NCBI GenBank assembly: GCA_032622095.1
Contig: CP136061.1
Location: forward strand, 233,986,944-234,050,943
DNA length: 64,000 nucleotides
Direction of reading: 5' to 3'
DNA from: Siphonodentalium dalli
Lineage: Eukaryota; Mollusca; Scaphopoda; Gadilida; Siphonodentaliidae
Below, piece after piece: positions 37,021-46,534 of the stretch (positions are counted from its first letter, which is position 1; the number at the start of each line of letters is the position of its first letter). The translations under genes and the position numbers were made by a program. Below the pieces are notes generated by a model, which did not search any database, had not been told where the DNA came from, and saw only the letters and a program-made list of their open reading frames with translations.

Positions 37021-38060
37021 GAAATAGACACACACTGTGTGGTGTGGTTTTGTCTTGTTCTGTCTCCCTGTTATCGGTCTGCCAGTATCCGTGCAGATTG
37101 TGCTAAATGATATGTGAGATCAAATTTAGGTACATGTATGTTGCCTTTAATAAAGTATATGATAAATATAACTCATTCTATATCTATATGTGTGTATATA
37201 TCTACGTGAGCAAACTAATTCATATAGTGCATCTCTGTATATTGCATCGGGTGTTTTGTCTTGTTCTGTCTCCATGTTATCGGTCTGCCAGTATCTGTGC
37301 AGATTGTGCTAAATGATATGTGAGATCAAATTTAGGTACATGTATGTTGCCTTCAATAAAGTATATGATAAATATAACTCATTCTATATCTATATGTGTG
37401 TATATATCTACGTGAGCAAACTAAGTCATTGTGCATCTCTGTATATTGCATCGGGTTTATAATGTGATTAGCCTATACAATGTTTCGCAAATGCATCTTC
37501 AAAACGGCTTGAATAATTGAAATGCATTAGAAATAGGCACACACTGTAAAGTCTGTAATGTGGTTTTGTCTTGTTCTGTCTCCATGTTATCGGTATACCA
37601 GTATCCGTGCAGATTGTGCTGAATGATATATAGGTGAGATAACATTTAGGTACATGTGTGTTGCCTTCAATAAAGTATGTGAATGTTATATGAGTATATG
37701 ATAAATGTAACTCATTCTATATCTATATATATGTGTACACAGTAATGCCCTAATTAATCGACTCCATAACCACAGCAGAATTATGGGTAACTTTTCAGGA
37801 TTTAGTCGGAAATATGGCTTGTTGCCATTCATCGGAAAGCTCTCCCGAATGACAACAAGCCATATTTCCGACTAAATCCTGAAAAGTTACCCATAATTCT
37901 GCTGTGGTTATGGAGTCGATTACTTAGGGCATTACTGTATCTACGTGAGCAAACTGAGTCATAGTGCATCTCGGTATATTGCATCGGTTTTATAATGTGA
38001 TTAGCTTCTACAATGTTTCGTGCATCGACAAAACGGCTTGACTAATTGAAATGCATTAGC
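37021..38060 (+). repeat. Triplicated segment, third copy interrupted by a family C MITE
   Basis: Units begin at GTTTTGTCTTGTTCTGTCTC (about 37047, 37252 and 37563) and share TTAGGTACATGT, CAATAAAGTAT, ATAACTCATTCTATATCTAT and CTACGTGAGCAAACT, ending GTGCATCTC.GTATATTGCAT. Units 2 and 3 also share a longer 3' flank (AAAACGGCTTGA, AAATGCATTAG). In unit 3 a family C element sits at 37738-37937 where the others read GTGTGTATATATCTACG. Confidence 0.9.
37738..37937. mobile_element. Family C mariner-type foldback MITE, copy 2
   Basis: Its ends are CAGTAATGCCCTAATTAATC at left (from 37740) and CTTAGGGCATTACTG at right, with TA after the right end. On the left TA is separated from CAGT by an extra CA. 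The arms pair through the centre GGAAAGCTCTCCC, which has lost ~13 bp relative to the copies at 7006 and 43734. The empty site is present in the two neighbouring tandem units. Confidence 0.85.
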
Positions 38061-40361
38061 GGTGTGTCAGTTTTGATACCTCAATTTTCACATGACACCA
38101 ATCTCTCAAATACATTGTAACTGTGTAACTTACGTTATACAAAGCATGTCCTATTTTGGCTAATCCTTAGGCAATGATTTCCTTGAATTTACTAAGTAAT
38201 TCACACACCATTAATTCATGGAGACTCAAAAACCGAAATGCAAAATAATCCACTTCAATATGTTTGTATATGCGATCGTTTGAAAAAAAATGTCATACAC
38301 TGTGTTAATTGTTAGTCGATCAATTTGTTTCCGGATGACGACTTCAGTTTCTATATAAGCGAAAATAAAATAATATGTGTGGATTTATGACAAGCATGCG
38401 TAGAGTTCCAATCAGGGTTCGATCTGAAGAAATCTTGTCAAGCATGCATGCAGCTCGTGGGAATTTTTCGACCTTTTAGTTTTTGTTTTTTGTTTTTGTT
38501 TCGCAGCGATAGTCAACCGGGTCAACCCCAAACTTGACACCAGCTCACACCCGCCACACCATTCGCGACCGATTTCAGCAATTGAAACATGAAATGTCAG
38601 TTGAAATTCACATTAAAAACGAAGCTCACATTGTAATCTATATGTGATCTATAGTATATACATGTATGCCAAGGATACAATTCGGCATGAGAAGACATAA
38701 TTATGTGCAACAAAATTACCGTATCGATACCAAGCCTAACATGACTTTTCCCTGAAAACAAATAAAAACTTTCATTAATTCCAATAATTCAGTGCTCTAT
38801 AAACTATGTATTCTATATGGAATATTTTTGTTCTGTTGTTTTTTTTAATTCTTCCGTGACTATATAGGTGCATGTATTTTCTTGGCCCTTGTCTCGCATT
38901 CCCACACTCAAATTACACAGGGGTCATTGGAGGTAACCGATCTGTTCCCGACATACCGTCGGCGACAATTTTTTTTTAACAATGCAGCTGTGGTCACTTA
39001 GCTTTTTATAGTTGTTTATTACACACTGTGGCATAAAATGACCACATAGGCATAGCTAAAGGTCGGTGTTTTTGATGGATGGGTGCTCCAGACAATCGCC
39101 TCACGCCATCAATGGCCCATCGATGTTGTGGTTTCCCACGCCGACGTTACAGTGCATAAAACACCAATCGTTCCTAAAATCACGCCATAAAATATAATGT
39201 GTCGTTTTGCTGATCTTTCGTTTGTGGTAGTTTGATGGTTTGATATATGATTGTGGTGATTTTATTGCTATCTTGATTATGGCCGCAAACGATTTGTTGC
39301 AATAATGTATATGCCTACATTCACTGCTTTATTGCAAGCCCTTGGTGACCCCACGTTACAAGGTCCCGTCCGCTGTATATTGTATACATGCAGCCTTTTA
39401 CCCGCGGTCAATATAGGCTGCATGATTATAGTATACGTTGCCCTGTCTCACTTTAGGCTCTGTTCACAAGCTGGTAAATTTGCCTGCTAATTTTGTAGAC
39501 AATGCATCATATAAAGAGTTGTATATATATATAGTGTGGTAGGATATACGAACAACAAATTACTTAAAACGCACGTGCACATGCAACAGTTAACTTCATG
39601 CGAATTGAGATCTATATATGTAATAATTGTAATTCCTTAAGTTGTTATATATATAGAACTGCGTGACATTTGTTCGATATGAGCCTTGAAATATCTGGTA
39701 TCATTCGTGCAATAACTCGTGCAATTTGAAGGACATCAAAACGTTTAAAGAGCTATTAGATGCACAGCTTTGGGATATCAGATACCAATTTGACGAGTGA
39801 TCACACGCGTCTGTTAAAACACTTTAAATCTATAACGGGCCAAAAGTCATGGTAACTTATATCTTATATGCGAGAACAATTATGTTATTTAATGGCTATA
39901 ATAAGCGATAAAACAGTCGAAGAGACATATCCCGTAATTCTAAAAATTATCATTAAAAAGTTTGCAATATATAGTTTGTTCAGGTGCATGGGCTCACTGG
40001 GTGTGCAAAACCACGAGGCAGCTTATAATATACTTATCTATAGCTGGAATAGCAGTTGTTGCTATACGGACTGGATATTTCTCACTTAAAAGGACATGAG
40101 ACAATACACCTTAAGATATATATACTCTGTAATCGCCATATATATCTTTCAACCATTATGATGGCTTGTTTCAAGCATGCATGTATACTATACACCAGTC
40201 AATTTAAAAAGGTTACCGGATTGGTCGAACGATATAAAGTGTAACACTCTTATTGGGAACAAATGCCATCGTAATGCTGGGTTAATGTGCAAAAATTATA
40301 AAATTCTGTAAAAACATCACAACCAAGAACATGATGAGATATACAAACTTTTCTTATTTTA
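38061..40361. other. Unassigned sequence
   Basis: More than 2 kb with no repeat match or exon I would defend. Open frames are 73 codons or less. Confidence 0.3.
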
Positions 40362-40368
40362 ATTATTG

Positions 40369-40697
40369 AAAGTTCTCCAATAACGAAATTTCGCTTGTTG
40401 AAACCATTGGTAAGTCAACAAAATTGTTACAGTGATTGGTCAACAAAATTGTTAAAGGTATATTGATTGGTCAACAAGCATCGCTAATCGTGTAGTATAT
40501 ATAAGTTCTAATAATTTTGTATAAATATTATTTTCACAATATTTCCCAAATATTTAAGGTAAAGTTTTGTCTAAACTTTCGTATCTTGTTGGACTAATTA
40601 TTACAGTGATGTAATGCCACTGGTATACCACCTGCAGTAACAGTACTGTTTACATAACAATGGCTTAGTTATGCGAATTTTCGTTATTGGAGAGTTA
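40369..40697. mobile_element. Small element with inverted ends
   Basis: AGTTCTCCAATAACGAAATT at left and AATTTTCGTTATTGGAGAGT at right are inverted copies over ~25 bp. Just inside the left end GATTGGTCAACAAAATTGTT occurs as three direct imperfect repeats (near 40405, 40434, 40463). Only one copy is seen in the window. Confidence 0.65.
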
Positions 40698-41094
40698 TTA
40701 ATAAAAAAAGTAGAACAAATTCGATCTATTTGTAACAACACGACATCTATAGGTTCATTTTTTTAATCGATAACACTATGACTGAATATCTGGTCTGCTT
40801 TGAAAACGTGGGTAAATAATATAATTACATTGAAATACGCTCCATTTTTTATGCAATTCGGCAGCGTTGAAAAAATACACACCGAGATCCCTGTTTTGTA
40901 TCTATATGTGTGGAGGGGAACTTCCTTTGTGCCTGTTATAACAGTTTAACAACTATCCATTAGTTGAGAGTCGACCTCTGCCGATTGGGATTTGTGTAGA
41001 CCAACATATATATAGGCAGTTGCAAGACACACTTCCACGAAATTCACACACCCACCCTATTTAAAAAATAGCCGCAACGCCTATATAAATTGTG

Positions 41095-41665
41095 CAAGTA
41101 TGCCAGTGCGTTCGCTGAGTTTGTGAGTGGACTAACCATATATTGAGAAGTGGCTAGCTGACTGGGAAGATCACTATGCGGGTGTATACATGTTGTAATC
41201 CCTATCAGGTCACCAAATCTTAGAAAGACATAGATAGAGAGGATCGAGCCCCTTTGAAACTAACACTCAACGTCTGCGTGTACTTTCATACCAACATGAA
41301 TGGAGCCTGACAATAAAAAGGATAAGAATTCCCCTCTTTTGGGGCAAAATCGTGAGCTAGAAACCGGCATATGTATTGCTTGAAATATTGTGATTAGTGG
41401 CAATTTAACCTTCTCCCAGGAAGTGTATTATTGTAATAAAGTGTACACATATCTCTCCTTCAAGGAGGCAATAAAACATCTCTCTCGCATGTGGCAATAT
41501 ATGAATAAGCTCATGGAGGTTGGTGTTCTGAATCTTGCAAGACTATAAGGCGCACCTATCGCCCCTTACTGGAGAATGAAATTCGAAATGCCTTATTGCG
41601 ATTATTCATTATGTTCCCGCTGTATACGTAAATGACTCTTCCATAAGATAAATATATAAAACCAT
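41095..41665 (+). repeat. Third, partial copy of the 57.7-60.6 kb unit
   Basis: GCGTTCGCTGAGTTTGTGAG, ACCATATATTGAGAAGTGGC, AGCTAGAAACCGGCATATGT, TCTCCCAGGAAGTG and GGCGCACCTA...TTCGAAATGCC line up in order with 59850-60240. It is followed without a gap by the family G block. Coding capacity is lost. Confidence 0.7.
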
Positions 41666-42070
41666 GATGACCATGTTTTCCCACATGCAGAGACAAACGA
41701 TATGTGGTGAAATGTCGAACAATTAGCAAATTTTTACATTTCGGCCGTCATCTTGGCCGCCATATTATATTTTAGTGTCGGATTTTTGACTAATTTGTAA
41801 GCGTGGTATATTTATCATAACGAATCGATTTGAAAATAAAACCGCGCATGTGATATTATATTTATAAATAATGGCGAACAAAGAGACCTGGTGCATATAA
41901 AGAAAAGTGTCCGCCATGATGGACGCCATATTGTCTGGAATCTCTACGGCCACTTTTGTTCTTGTTAGCAACCGAAAAAAATAGAGAAGTCATTAAGGAA
42001 GAAAATTAGTTGGGTGAAGTTGAGTCCTGGTGGTGCAAAGGTCGACCAATATATACTGGACTAATATGTG
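41666..42070 (+). repeat. Family G block, copy 1
   Basis: It aligns with 61130-61625: GGCCGCCATATT, GTGTCGGATTTTTG.CTAATT, CATAACGAATCGA, CAAAGAGACCTGGTGCAT, GCCGCCATGATGGACGCCAT-like sequence, and GTGAAGTTGAGTCCTGGTGG then AGGTCGACCAATAT. The long G run of the other copy is absent here; a G10 run occurs ~70 bp further on at 42142. Confidence 0.75.
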
Positions 42071-42435
42071 GTGTAACATTTCCAACTGATGTGTCAGGCA
42101 AGACATTTCCAACTATTGAACATTTTGACAGAAACGAAGTTGGGGGGGGGGTAGACACCAAACCCTCCCCTATCGCCACATCCCTGTCTTTACAGTCAGA
42201 TATGATATAAAAATCAGCAAAATCACGTGTTACAGTTGTACCGCGTCCGCCCACATATAATCAACAGGTGTGTCAATCATTCTACATTGGTTTAATTATA
42301 AGTTTTGTTGAAACTTGTGTTTCGCAGTTCAAATATATTATACTAGTATAACATTATCGGCGTCTAACCCCATCCACAATCATGATACACATGCAGGGAC
42401 ATGATGATTATAATACACAACTTACACGTAGAAAA
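42071..42435. other. Unassigned sequence
   Basis: It contains a G10 run (42142-42151) and two CATTTCCAACT phrases. Nothing else is recognised. Confidence 0.3.
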
Positions 42436-42539
42436 CACAGGTCCCCATATCAAAAATTGACCCCACCCCCAATAATACTTAATCATAGGATTAAGTATTA
42501 TTGGGGGTGGGGTCAATTTTTGTTCTGGGGGCCTGTGGT
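42436..42539. repeat. Strong hairpin with perfect 34-bp stem
   Basis: The stem CAAAAATTGACCCCACCCCC then AATAATACTTAATC (42451-42484) pairs perfectly with 42489-42522, leaving a 4-nt loop. Outside it, CACAGGTCCCC and GGGGGCCTGTG extend the pairing imperfectly. The exactness implies recent origin or selection. Confidence 0.85.
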
Positions 42540-43251
42540 AGAAACTCCACACAATCCGCGGAATCTCTTTTAATATTTCATGCAGCCAGAGTTAATTTAG
42601 CAGTGTCAGACATTGAGTTTGGCAAGTTGATGTATAGTTTCGCAATCGCGTCACATAGGGATGGGAGTCTACACAGTCAAGGGATAAATACAGACAATTA
42701 GATGACATATATGGTTGGTGGTGTCCGCCTCTCGTGGTGAGATTAAAGAGACCTACCGGACTGGTGTCATAACGTTGGAATTTTAATTGGGGATGTCTTC
42801 TGTGAGTTATGATTGAACACATACCTTTCGGAATCAGCGATGTCTAAATTTTCGATTAGGAAGTCTAAAATATGAGGAAATTATGTTAATTCCCATGGCC
42901 AATTAAGCAAAACATATAATGTCAAAGGGGATAGTTGTTTATCGCTGTGATTTATTTTTCCAGGTGTTTGATTACACGGAGGTGATACTGTTACATGTCT
43001 GTCCCGTCGTCTCGTTTTCGTGACTCTGACGTATATGGCTTTGGCATTGTGACAAGAAGTGTTCTGGAGCGAGACATGATGTCTGGGACGTATATACTAA
43101 TAATACTTTATATATGTTATTAAAGTAGCACACATATGTACATACATATGTATCATATACATATACAAGCCGCCTTCAAGCAGAAAAGGACAAGCATGTA
43201 TCTATCTATACCTATATATATTGGCCTCATCTCTGAATTAATGTATTCATA
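42540..43251. other. Unassigned sequence
   Basis: A splice-acceptor-like TTATTTTTCCAG at 42952-42963 precedes VFDYTEVILLHVCPVVSFS, then a stop. This is too weak to list as an exon. Confidence 0.25.
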
Positions 43252-43300
43252 GATTAACCCTGTCGATTCTGTTCACTCATTGGCGATTAGTTCCCTTACG

Positions 43301-43360
43301 AAATGTTCAGATAATAAGTTCAACAAACGACCAGTTTGTTGAACTTATTATCTTAACATT
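43301..43360. repeat. 60-bp hairpin
   Basis: AAATGTTCAGATAATAAGTT then CAACAAAC pairs with GTTTGTTGAACTTATTATCT then TAACATT. The left arm matches 36003-36022, so the hairpin was formed by duplicating one end of family M. Confidence 0.75.
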
Positions 43361-43419
43361 CCCACCAATGAACGAGATCACTGAGTCGCTACCAAATTGG
43401 ATCCATCTAGCCCCGTTCC

Positions 43420-43562
43420 ACACACAAGGTGGTATACAGGTCAAAATTCTGGAGTACCATTCCATATATATGGAGCTTTTGAATATTCATGAATTCATTA
43501 TATATGGAATTCATGAATATTCAAAACTCCATATATGGAATGCTAGTAGCACTTAAACCGCA
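43420..43562. repeat. Family J nested palindrome, copy 1
   Basis: The core 43457-43543 is a palindrome (CCATTCCATATATATGGAGC, TTTTGAATATTCATGAATTC and their complements), with short palindromes inside its own arms. Flanking GTATACAGGTCAAAATTCTG and AGTAGCACTTAAACCGCAGA match family J copy 2. Confidence 0.7.
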
Positions 43563-43733
43563 GAATGCACATGGGGGCTGCATGGATGGATCCAATGTGA
43601 TAGGACTCGGTCATCTCGCTTATTATGATTATGAATCATTCTGCTCTTGTAGTATCTGTATTTATCTCTCTCGTCTGCTTGTATTACCTCAATACCCCAT
43701 CCAAATGAATATATACATGTCGTAAGAGAACTA

Positions 43734-43946
43734 CAGTAATGCTCTAATTAATCGGCTCCTTAACTACAGCAGAATTATGGGTAACTTTTCAGGATTTAGT
43801 CGGAAATATGGCTTGTTGCCATTCATCGGAAAGCTCTCACTGAGAGCTTTCCGATGAATGGCAACAAGCCATATTTCCGACTAAATCCTGTAAAGTTACC
43901 CATAATTCTACTGTGGTTAAGGAGTCGATTAATTAGAGCATTACTG
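43734..43946. mobile_element. Family C mariner-type foldback MITE, copy 3
   Basis: This 213-bp copy has TA on both sides (43732-43733, 43947-43948) and ends CAGTAATGCTCTAATTAATC / TTAGAGCATTACTG. The two arms pair almost perfectly to the central GAAAGCTCTCACTGAGAGCT. It is nested inside the family M element. Confidence 0.9.
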
Positions 43947-44033
43947 TACTCGCCAATGAGTAATGAGTATAATAGACATTTCCAATGTATATCTAAATGG
44001 GGAAATCCATTTGGTATATATTGAAAGGGTTAA

Positions 44034-44489
44034 GATGGCAGTAAATTCACCTGTGAATTGATCCTCTGACTCATACGTGACTGAATGTAGATTACTCGAG
44101 TTCATTTAAATTCCGTTTTGGAACCGTGCCACGTGGTCGTCAATTTAAATCACATATTTACCTATTCTTACCTGTACATTCTGTTTTGTTAAGACACTCA
44201 CAGGATGTTATACCTGGTTCGTGTTTAATTAGTCAAGGAAATTTAAACAAGGTGAAATTGGATCGAACTCGTGAACAAACCCGAGGCGCCCCCATATCAA
44301 TATCGGCTATGTCTCTCGAAGGTTCCGCAGTATTTGCTCGTTTCTATTGCAGCATTGTCCGCCACAAAATGCCACGTGTATTTTTCTGGACATCTGAATC
44401 AAGCAAGGTGCAAAATTGTCGTGTACACTCCGTTCGCATAGGTTCATGACAACATGCACTCATGCAGATACAGTAAATATTATATATAT
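44034..44489. other. Unassigned sequence
   Basis: A 107-codon plus-strand frame (44126-44449) is the only notable item. It has no splice or domain support and reads like chance. Confidence 0.25.
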
Positions 44490-44812
44490 AGATGAAACAG
44501 GATCCCTTCGGGAGCCTTTATATTCAGCATCGGAGAGGCCTGTGGCCCCTGCACAATGGGGCATGTGGTCCCATTGTGCACTTCGCGCATATTTTGACAG
44601 TTTAAACATTTTGAGTGAAAAACAAAAAACAAACAATGTTTCAATTAAATTTTGTTTAATCTAAATTTTGCAAAACGAACGCCGTAATAAAATCCGCGTG
44701 GGTATTCCGAGACATCACACCAAATTATGTTAAAATCGTTCCATGAATCTGGGAGAAAAATCCTGATAGACAGACAAACACACAGACATATTTTACTCTA
44801 TTATAACGTTAT
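44490..44812 (+). repeat. Dispersed repeat N, copy 2
   Basis: It matches 20604-20970 in order: GAAACAGGATCCCTTCGGGA, TATATTCAGCATCGGAGA, a stem-forming CACAATGGGG...CCCATTGTGC, a run of A-rich sequence, ATCCGCGTGGGTATTCC, CACACCAAATTATG and a CAGACA tail. The internal stem is stronger here than in copy 1. Confidence 0.6.
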
Positions 44813-44975
44813 CACACAATGTTGTGTACATATGTTTTTATTGTACGAGAGTCCAGGTTGTGGTGAAAAGTCATATTGGGCGAGACACGCAGTGTCGAAC
44901 CCAATATGACTTTTCACCACAGCCTGGAAGAGTACAAGAAAAACACATATACTGTACACAACATTGTATAATGAC
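44808..44975. repeat. Long hairpin, family K, ~75-nt arms
   Basis: The arms include ATCACACAATGTTGTGTACA / TGTACACAACATTG and GTGGTGAAAAGTCATATTGG / CCAATATGACTTTTCACCAC, with centre GACACGCAGTGTC. The inner GAAAAGTCATATTGG arm recurs in the hairpin at 45236. Confidence 0.8.
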
Positions 44976-45235
44976 ATTTTTATTATCCATCTGTATGTTT
45001 ATCCAAATTTTGGGAATAAAACTTGTGTGGTTATTTTTGGTATTTGTCGGCACTTGATTCTCTATAAAAGTTGTACTGATCATTAGAAAGCATGATTTGG
45101 AACAGTAACATGGAGTGAGAAAAAAAACTCAACGCGGCAGTGAAACGTCCGCTAAATCCACCAGAGTATAGCGCGCGCATCACAATTTCACCGATTCATA
45201 TAGCAATATAGTTACTTCGTCACGTCACGCAGTCA

Positions 45236-45300
45236 AAAAAAGTCATATTGGACTCGATTGAGTCCAATATGGCATTCGGGAATCCAATATGACTTTTCCC
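45236..45300. repeat. Family K hairpin, short form
   Basis: AAAAAGTCATATTGGACTCG and GAGTCCAATATGG form one stem, and a second CCAATATGACTTTT follows. Three copies of the ATATTGG/CCAATAT motif can form alternative hairpins. Confidence 0.65.
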
Positions 45301-45433
45301 AGGATTATCATATGACGGCTTTGCCCAAACAGAAATATTGTTAGTTAAGGAATGGATAATAAAAATACAATATTAAATTATTCACCCACCACACCACACC
45401 CATGTGCACCCCGCTTAAGTGACCCCATGGTCC

Positions 45434-45442
45434 TATATATAG
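45434..45442 (+). promoter_or_regulatory. Candidate TATA box
   Basis: TATATATAG, preceded by TCC, lies about 90 bp upstream of the first candidate start codon of the secreted-protein gene. This would place transcription start near 45465. An 8-codon upstream open frame (ATG at 45483) would lie in the leader. In so AT-rich a window the box alone means little; its position relative to the signal-peptide exon is what supports it. Confidence 0.35.
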
Positions 45443-45525
45443 AATCCCTGACACGGAGAAGTAAAACAAAAGAAATAGAACATGTCGGTCAGTGTCGGTC
45501 ACTAAAACAGACAACGTTAGTGCAC

Positions 45526-45639
45526 ATGCATGCATGCATGGAATGGATCACGTACGCATCAATCGTAGTTATTTTGTTGCTGGGTGCACCTCTGATTGAG
45601 CCAGCACACATGTCATCGTGTGGATGTACTCCACCACCG
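45526..45639 (+). CDS. Candidate first exon of a small secreted protein (faintly TIMP-like)
   Basis: Two in-frame start codons (45526, 45538) are available. From the second, the protein reads MEWITYASIVVILLLGAPLI then EPAHMSSCGCTPPP. It starts with a short head, then a 15-residue hydrophobic core and a likely cleavage after EPA: a classical signal peptide. The mature start HMSSCGCTPPP has the Cys-x-Cys followed by prolines that opens TIMP-type metalloproteinase inhibitors. The exon ends in phase 0 at a donor-like GTATAA (45640). The frame upstream of the TATA box is also open, but I do not count it. Secretion is well supported by composition. The TIMP link is inference, since the HPQ and third cysteine are missing. 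Confidence 0.4.
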
Positions 45640-45895
45640 GTATAATTTCAGATTATGAGTGACATTGACAACTCGTGTCACTGCCAATCACACCACGGTG
45701 ACGGCAAAGACTGTCAAGATAAAAAAGGACACATTTTGATAATAATTGGTCAGAGTTAACCCAGCGACGAGTTTATTTGACCAAGTCCCAGGGTCGTAAA
45801 GTGTTGAGGAAGGTGTGCCAAATTAGTATATACATGTATACGAAAGTGTGCATGGTAAAAGATACACTTATATCACAACAAACTTTATTGTCCAG

Positions 45896-46003
45896 GGGGT
45901 AATGTTCGACAGCGATGCTGTGCACTGGTCCGGTGAGTATATAGCCGGGGACACTACCGTTGTTAATGACCATATATATGAGCGGTCTTTCCTCCACTCG
46001 TAA
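45896..46003 (+). CDS. Candidate second and last exon of the same secreted protein
   Basis: The acceptor TTTATTGTCCAG (ending 45895) opens, in phase 0, GVMFDSDAVHWSGEYIAGDT followed by TVVNDHIYERSFLHS and TAA. Phase 0 on both sides gives a 256-bp GT-AG intron and a protein of about 70 residues. FDSDAV..GEYIAGD resembles the FCxSD-V-I-G-V stretch of TIMP N-domains, but with the expected cysteine replaced. The same frame is open back to 45827, so other acceptors are possible. A family H element begins 18 bp past the stop, so the original 3' part of the gene may have been cut off. Confidence 0.35.
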   Translation, partial: GVMFDSDAVHWSGEYIAGDTTVVNDHIYERSFLHS

Positions 46004-46021
46004 AACTGACAAGGTCGTTAT

Positions 46022-46534
46022 ATAAGGATTAACTGTCATGTGGACTGTTTTTATGGAGATGTAACGGTGAGGTAAGTGGACATAACTTGTGTAAAACCCG
46101 AAGGGTTTTACATACAAGTTATGTCCACTTACCTCACCGTTACATCTCCATAAAAATAGTCCACATGACAGTTAATCCTTATATTTATATACATTTAGCG
46201 AAAAAGCCGCTTTTGTAAATATATTTAAATCGAAAAGTGTATCGTGACAAGATCAGCCCAAAATACACAATAGCACCCTTGGCAAAAGTTAATAGGAACA
46301 ATTTCTCTTCATATTGAAACCCGATGATGTATTAAGTCAATCCTGCGCGAGTCAAAATGCGCCCAAAGCATTACGCGTTCGTCTTTCCAAACCTAATGAC
46401 GTATCGATGGTGTTATTAGCTTGGTGTTATGAGGCGTTACGCATTCACCGAGAAATAACTGCAACTAGCCACGTGGGCGCCGACCAATCAGAATGCTGGA
46501 TTTAGTGATGATAACACTTAGTGTGTAAATATAT
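46022..46534 (+). mobile_element. Family H element with terminal 161-bp palindrome, copy 1
   Basis: 46022-46182 is a near-perfect palindrome (arms ATAAGGATTAACTGTCATGT..., centre ACCCGAAGGGT). It is followed by ~350 bp of unique family sequence including GAACAATTTCTCTTCATATT, CCAAACCTAATGACGTATCG and CCACGTGGGCGCCGACCAAT, ending ACACTTAGTGTGTAAATATA. An inverted full copy lies at 53749-54259. No long open frame is kept. Confidence 0.8.

Larger units (their letters stand above)
43256..44029. mobile_element. Family M composite element, TTAA-flanked, with nested foldbacks
   Basis: It has TTAA at 43252-43255 and 44030-44033 and ends CCCTGTC and GAAAGGG. The sub-terminal CACTCATTGGCGA and its inverse TCGCCAATGAGT support an inverted-repeat structure. 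Inside lie a 60-bp hairpin (43301-43360), a family J palindrome (43420-43562) and a family C MITE (43734-43946). It shares end sequences with 35944-36157 and 49926-50047. The superfamily call rests mainly on TTAA and CCC/GGG. Confidence 0.5.

Noticed and set aside
45773-46117. 114-codon minus-strand open frame
   Set aside because: It overlaps the plus-strand secreted-protein exon and extends into the family H palindrome. The plus strand has the better splice and signal-peptide evidence.
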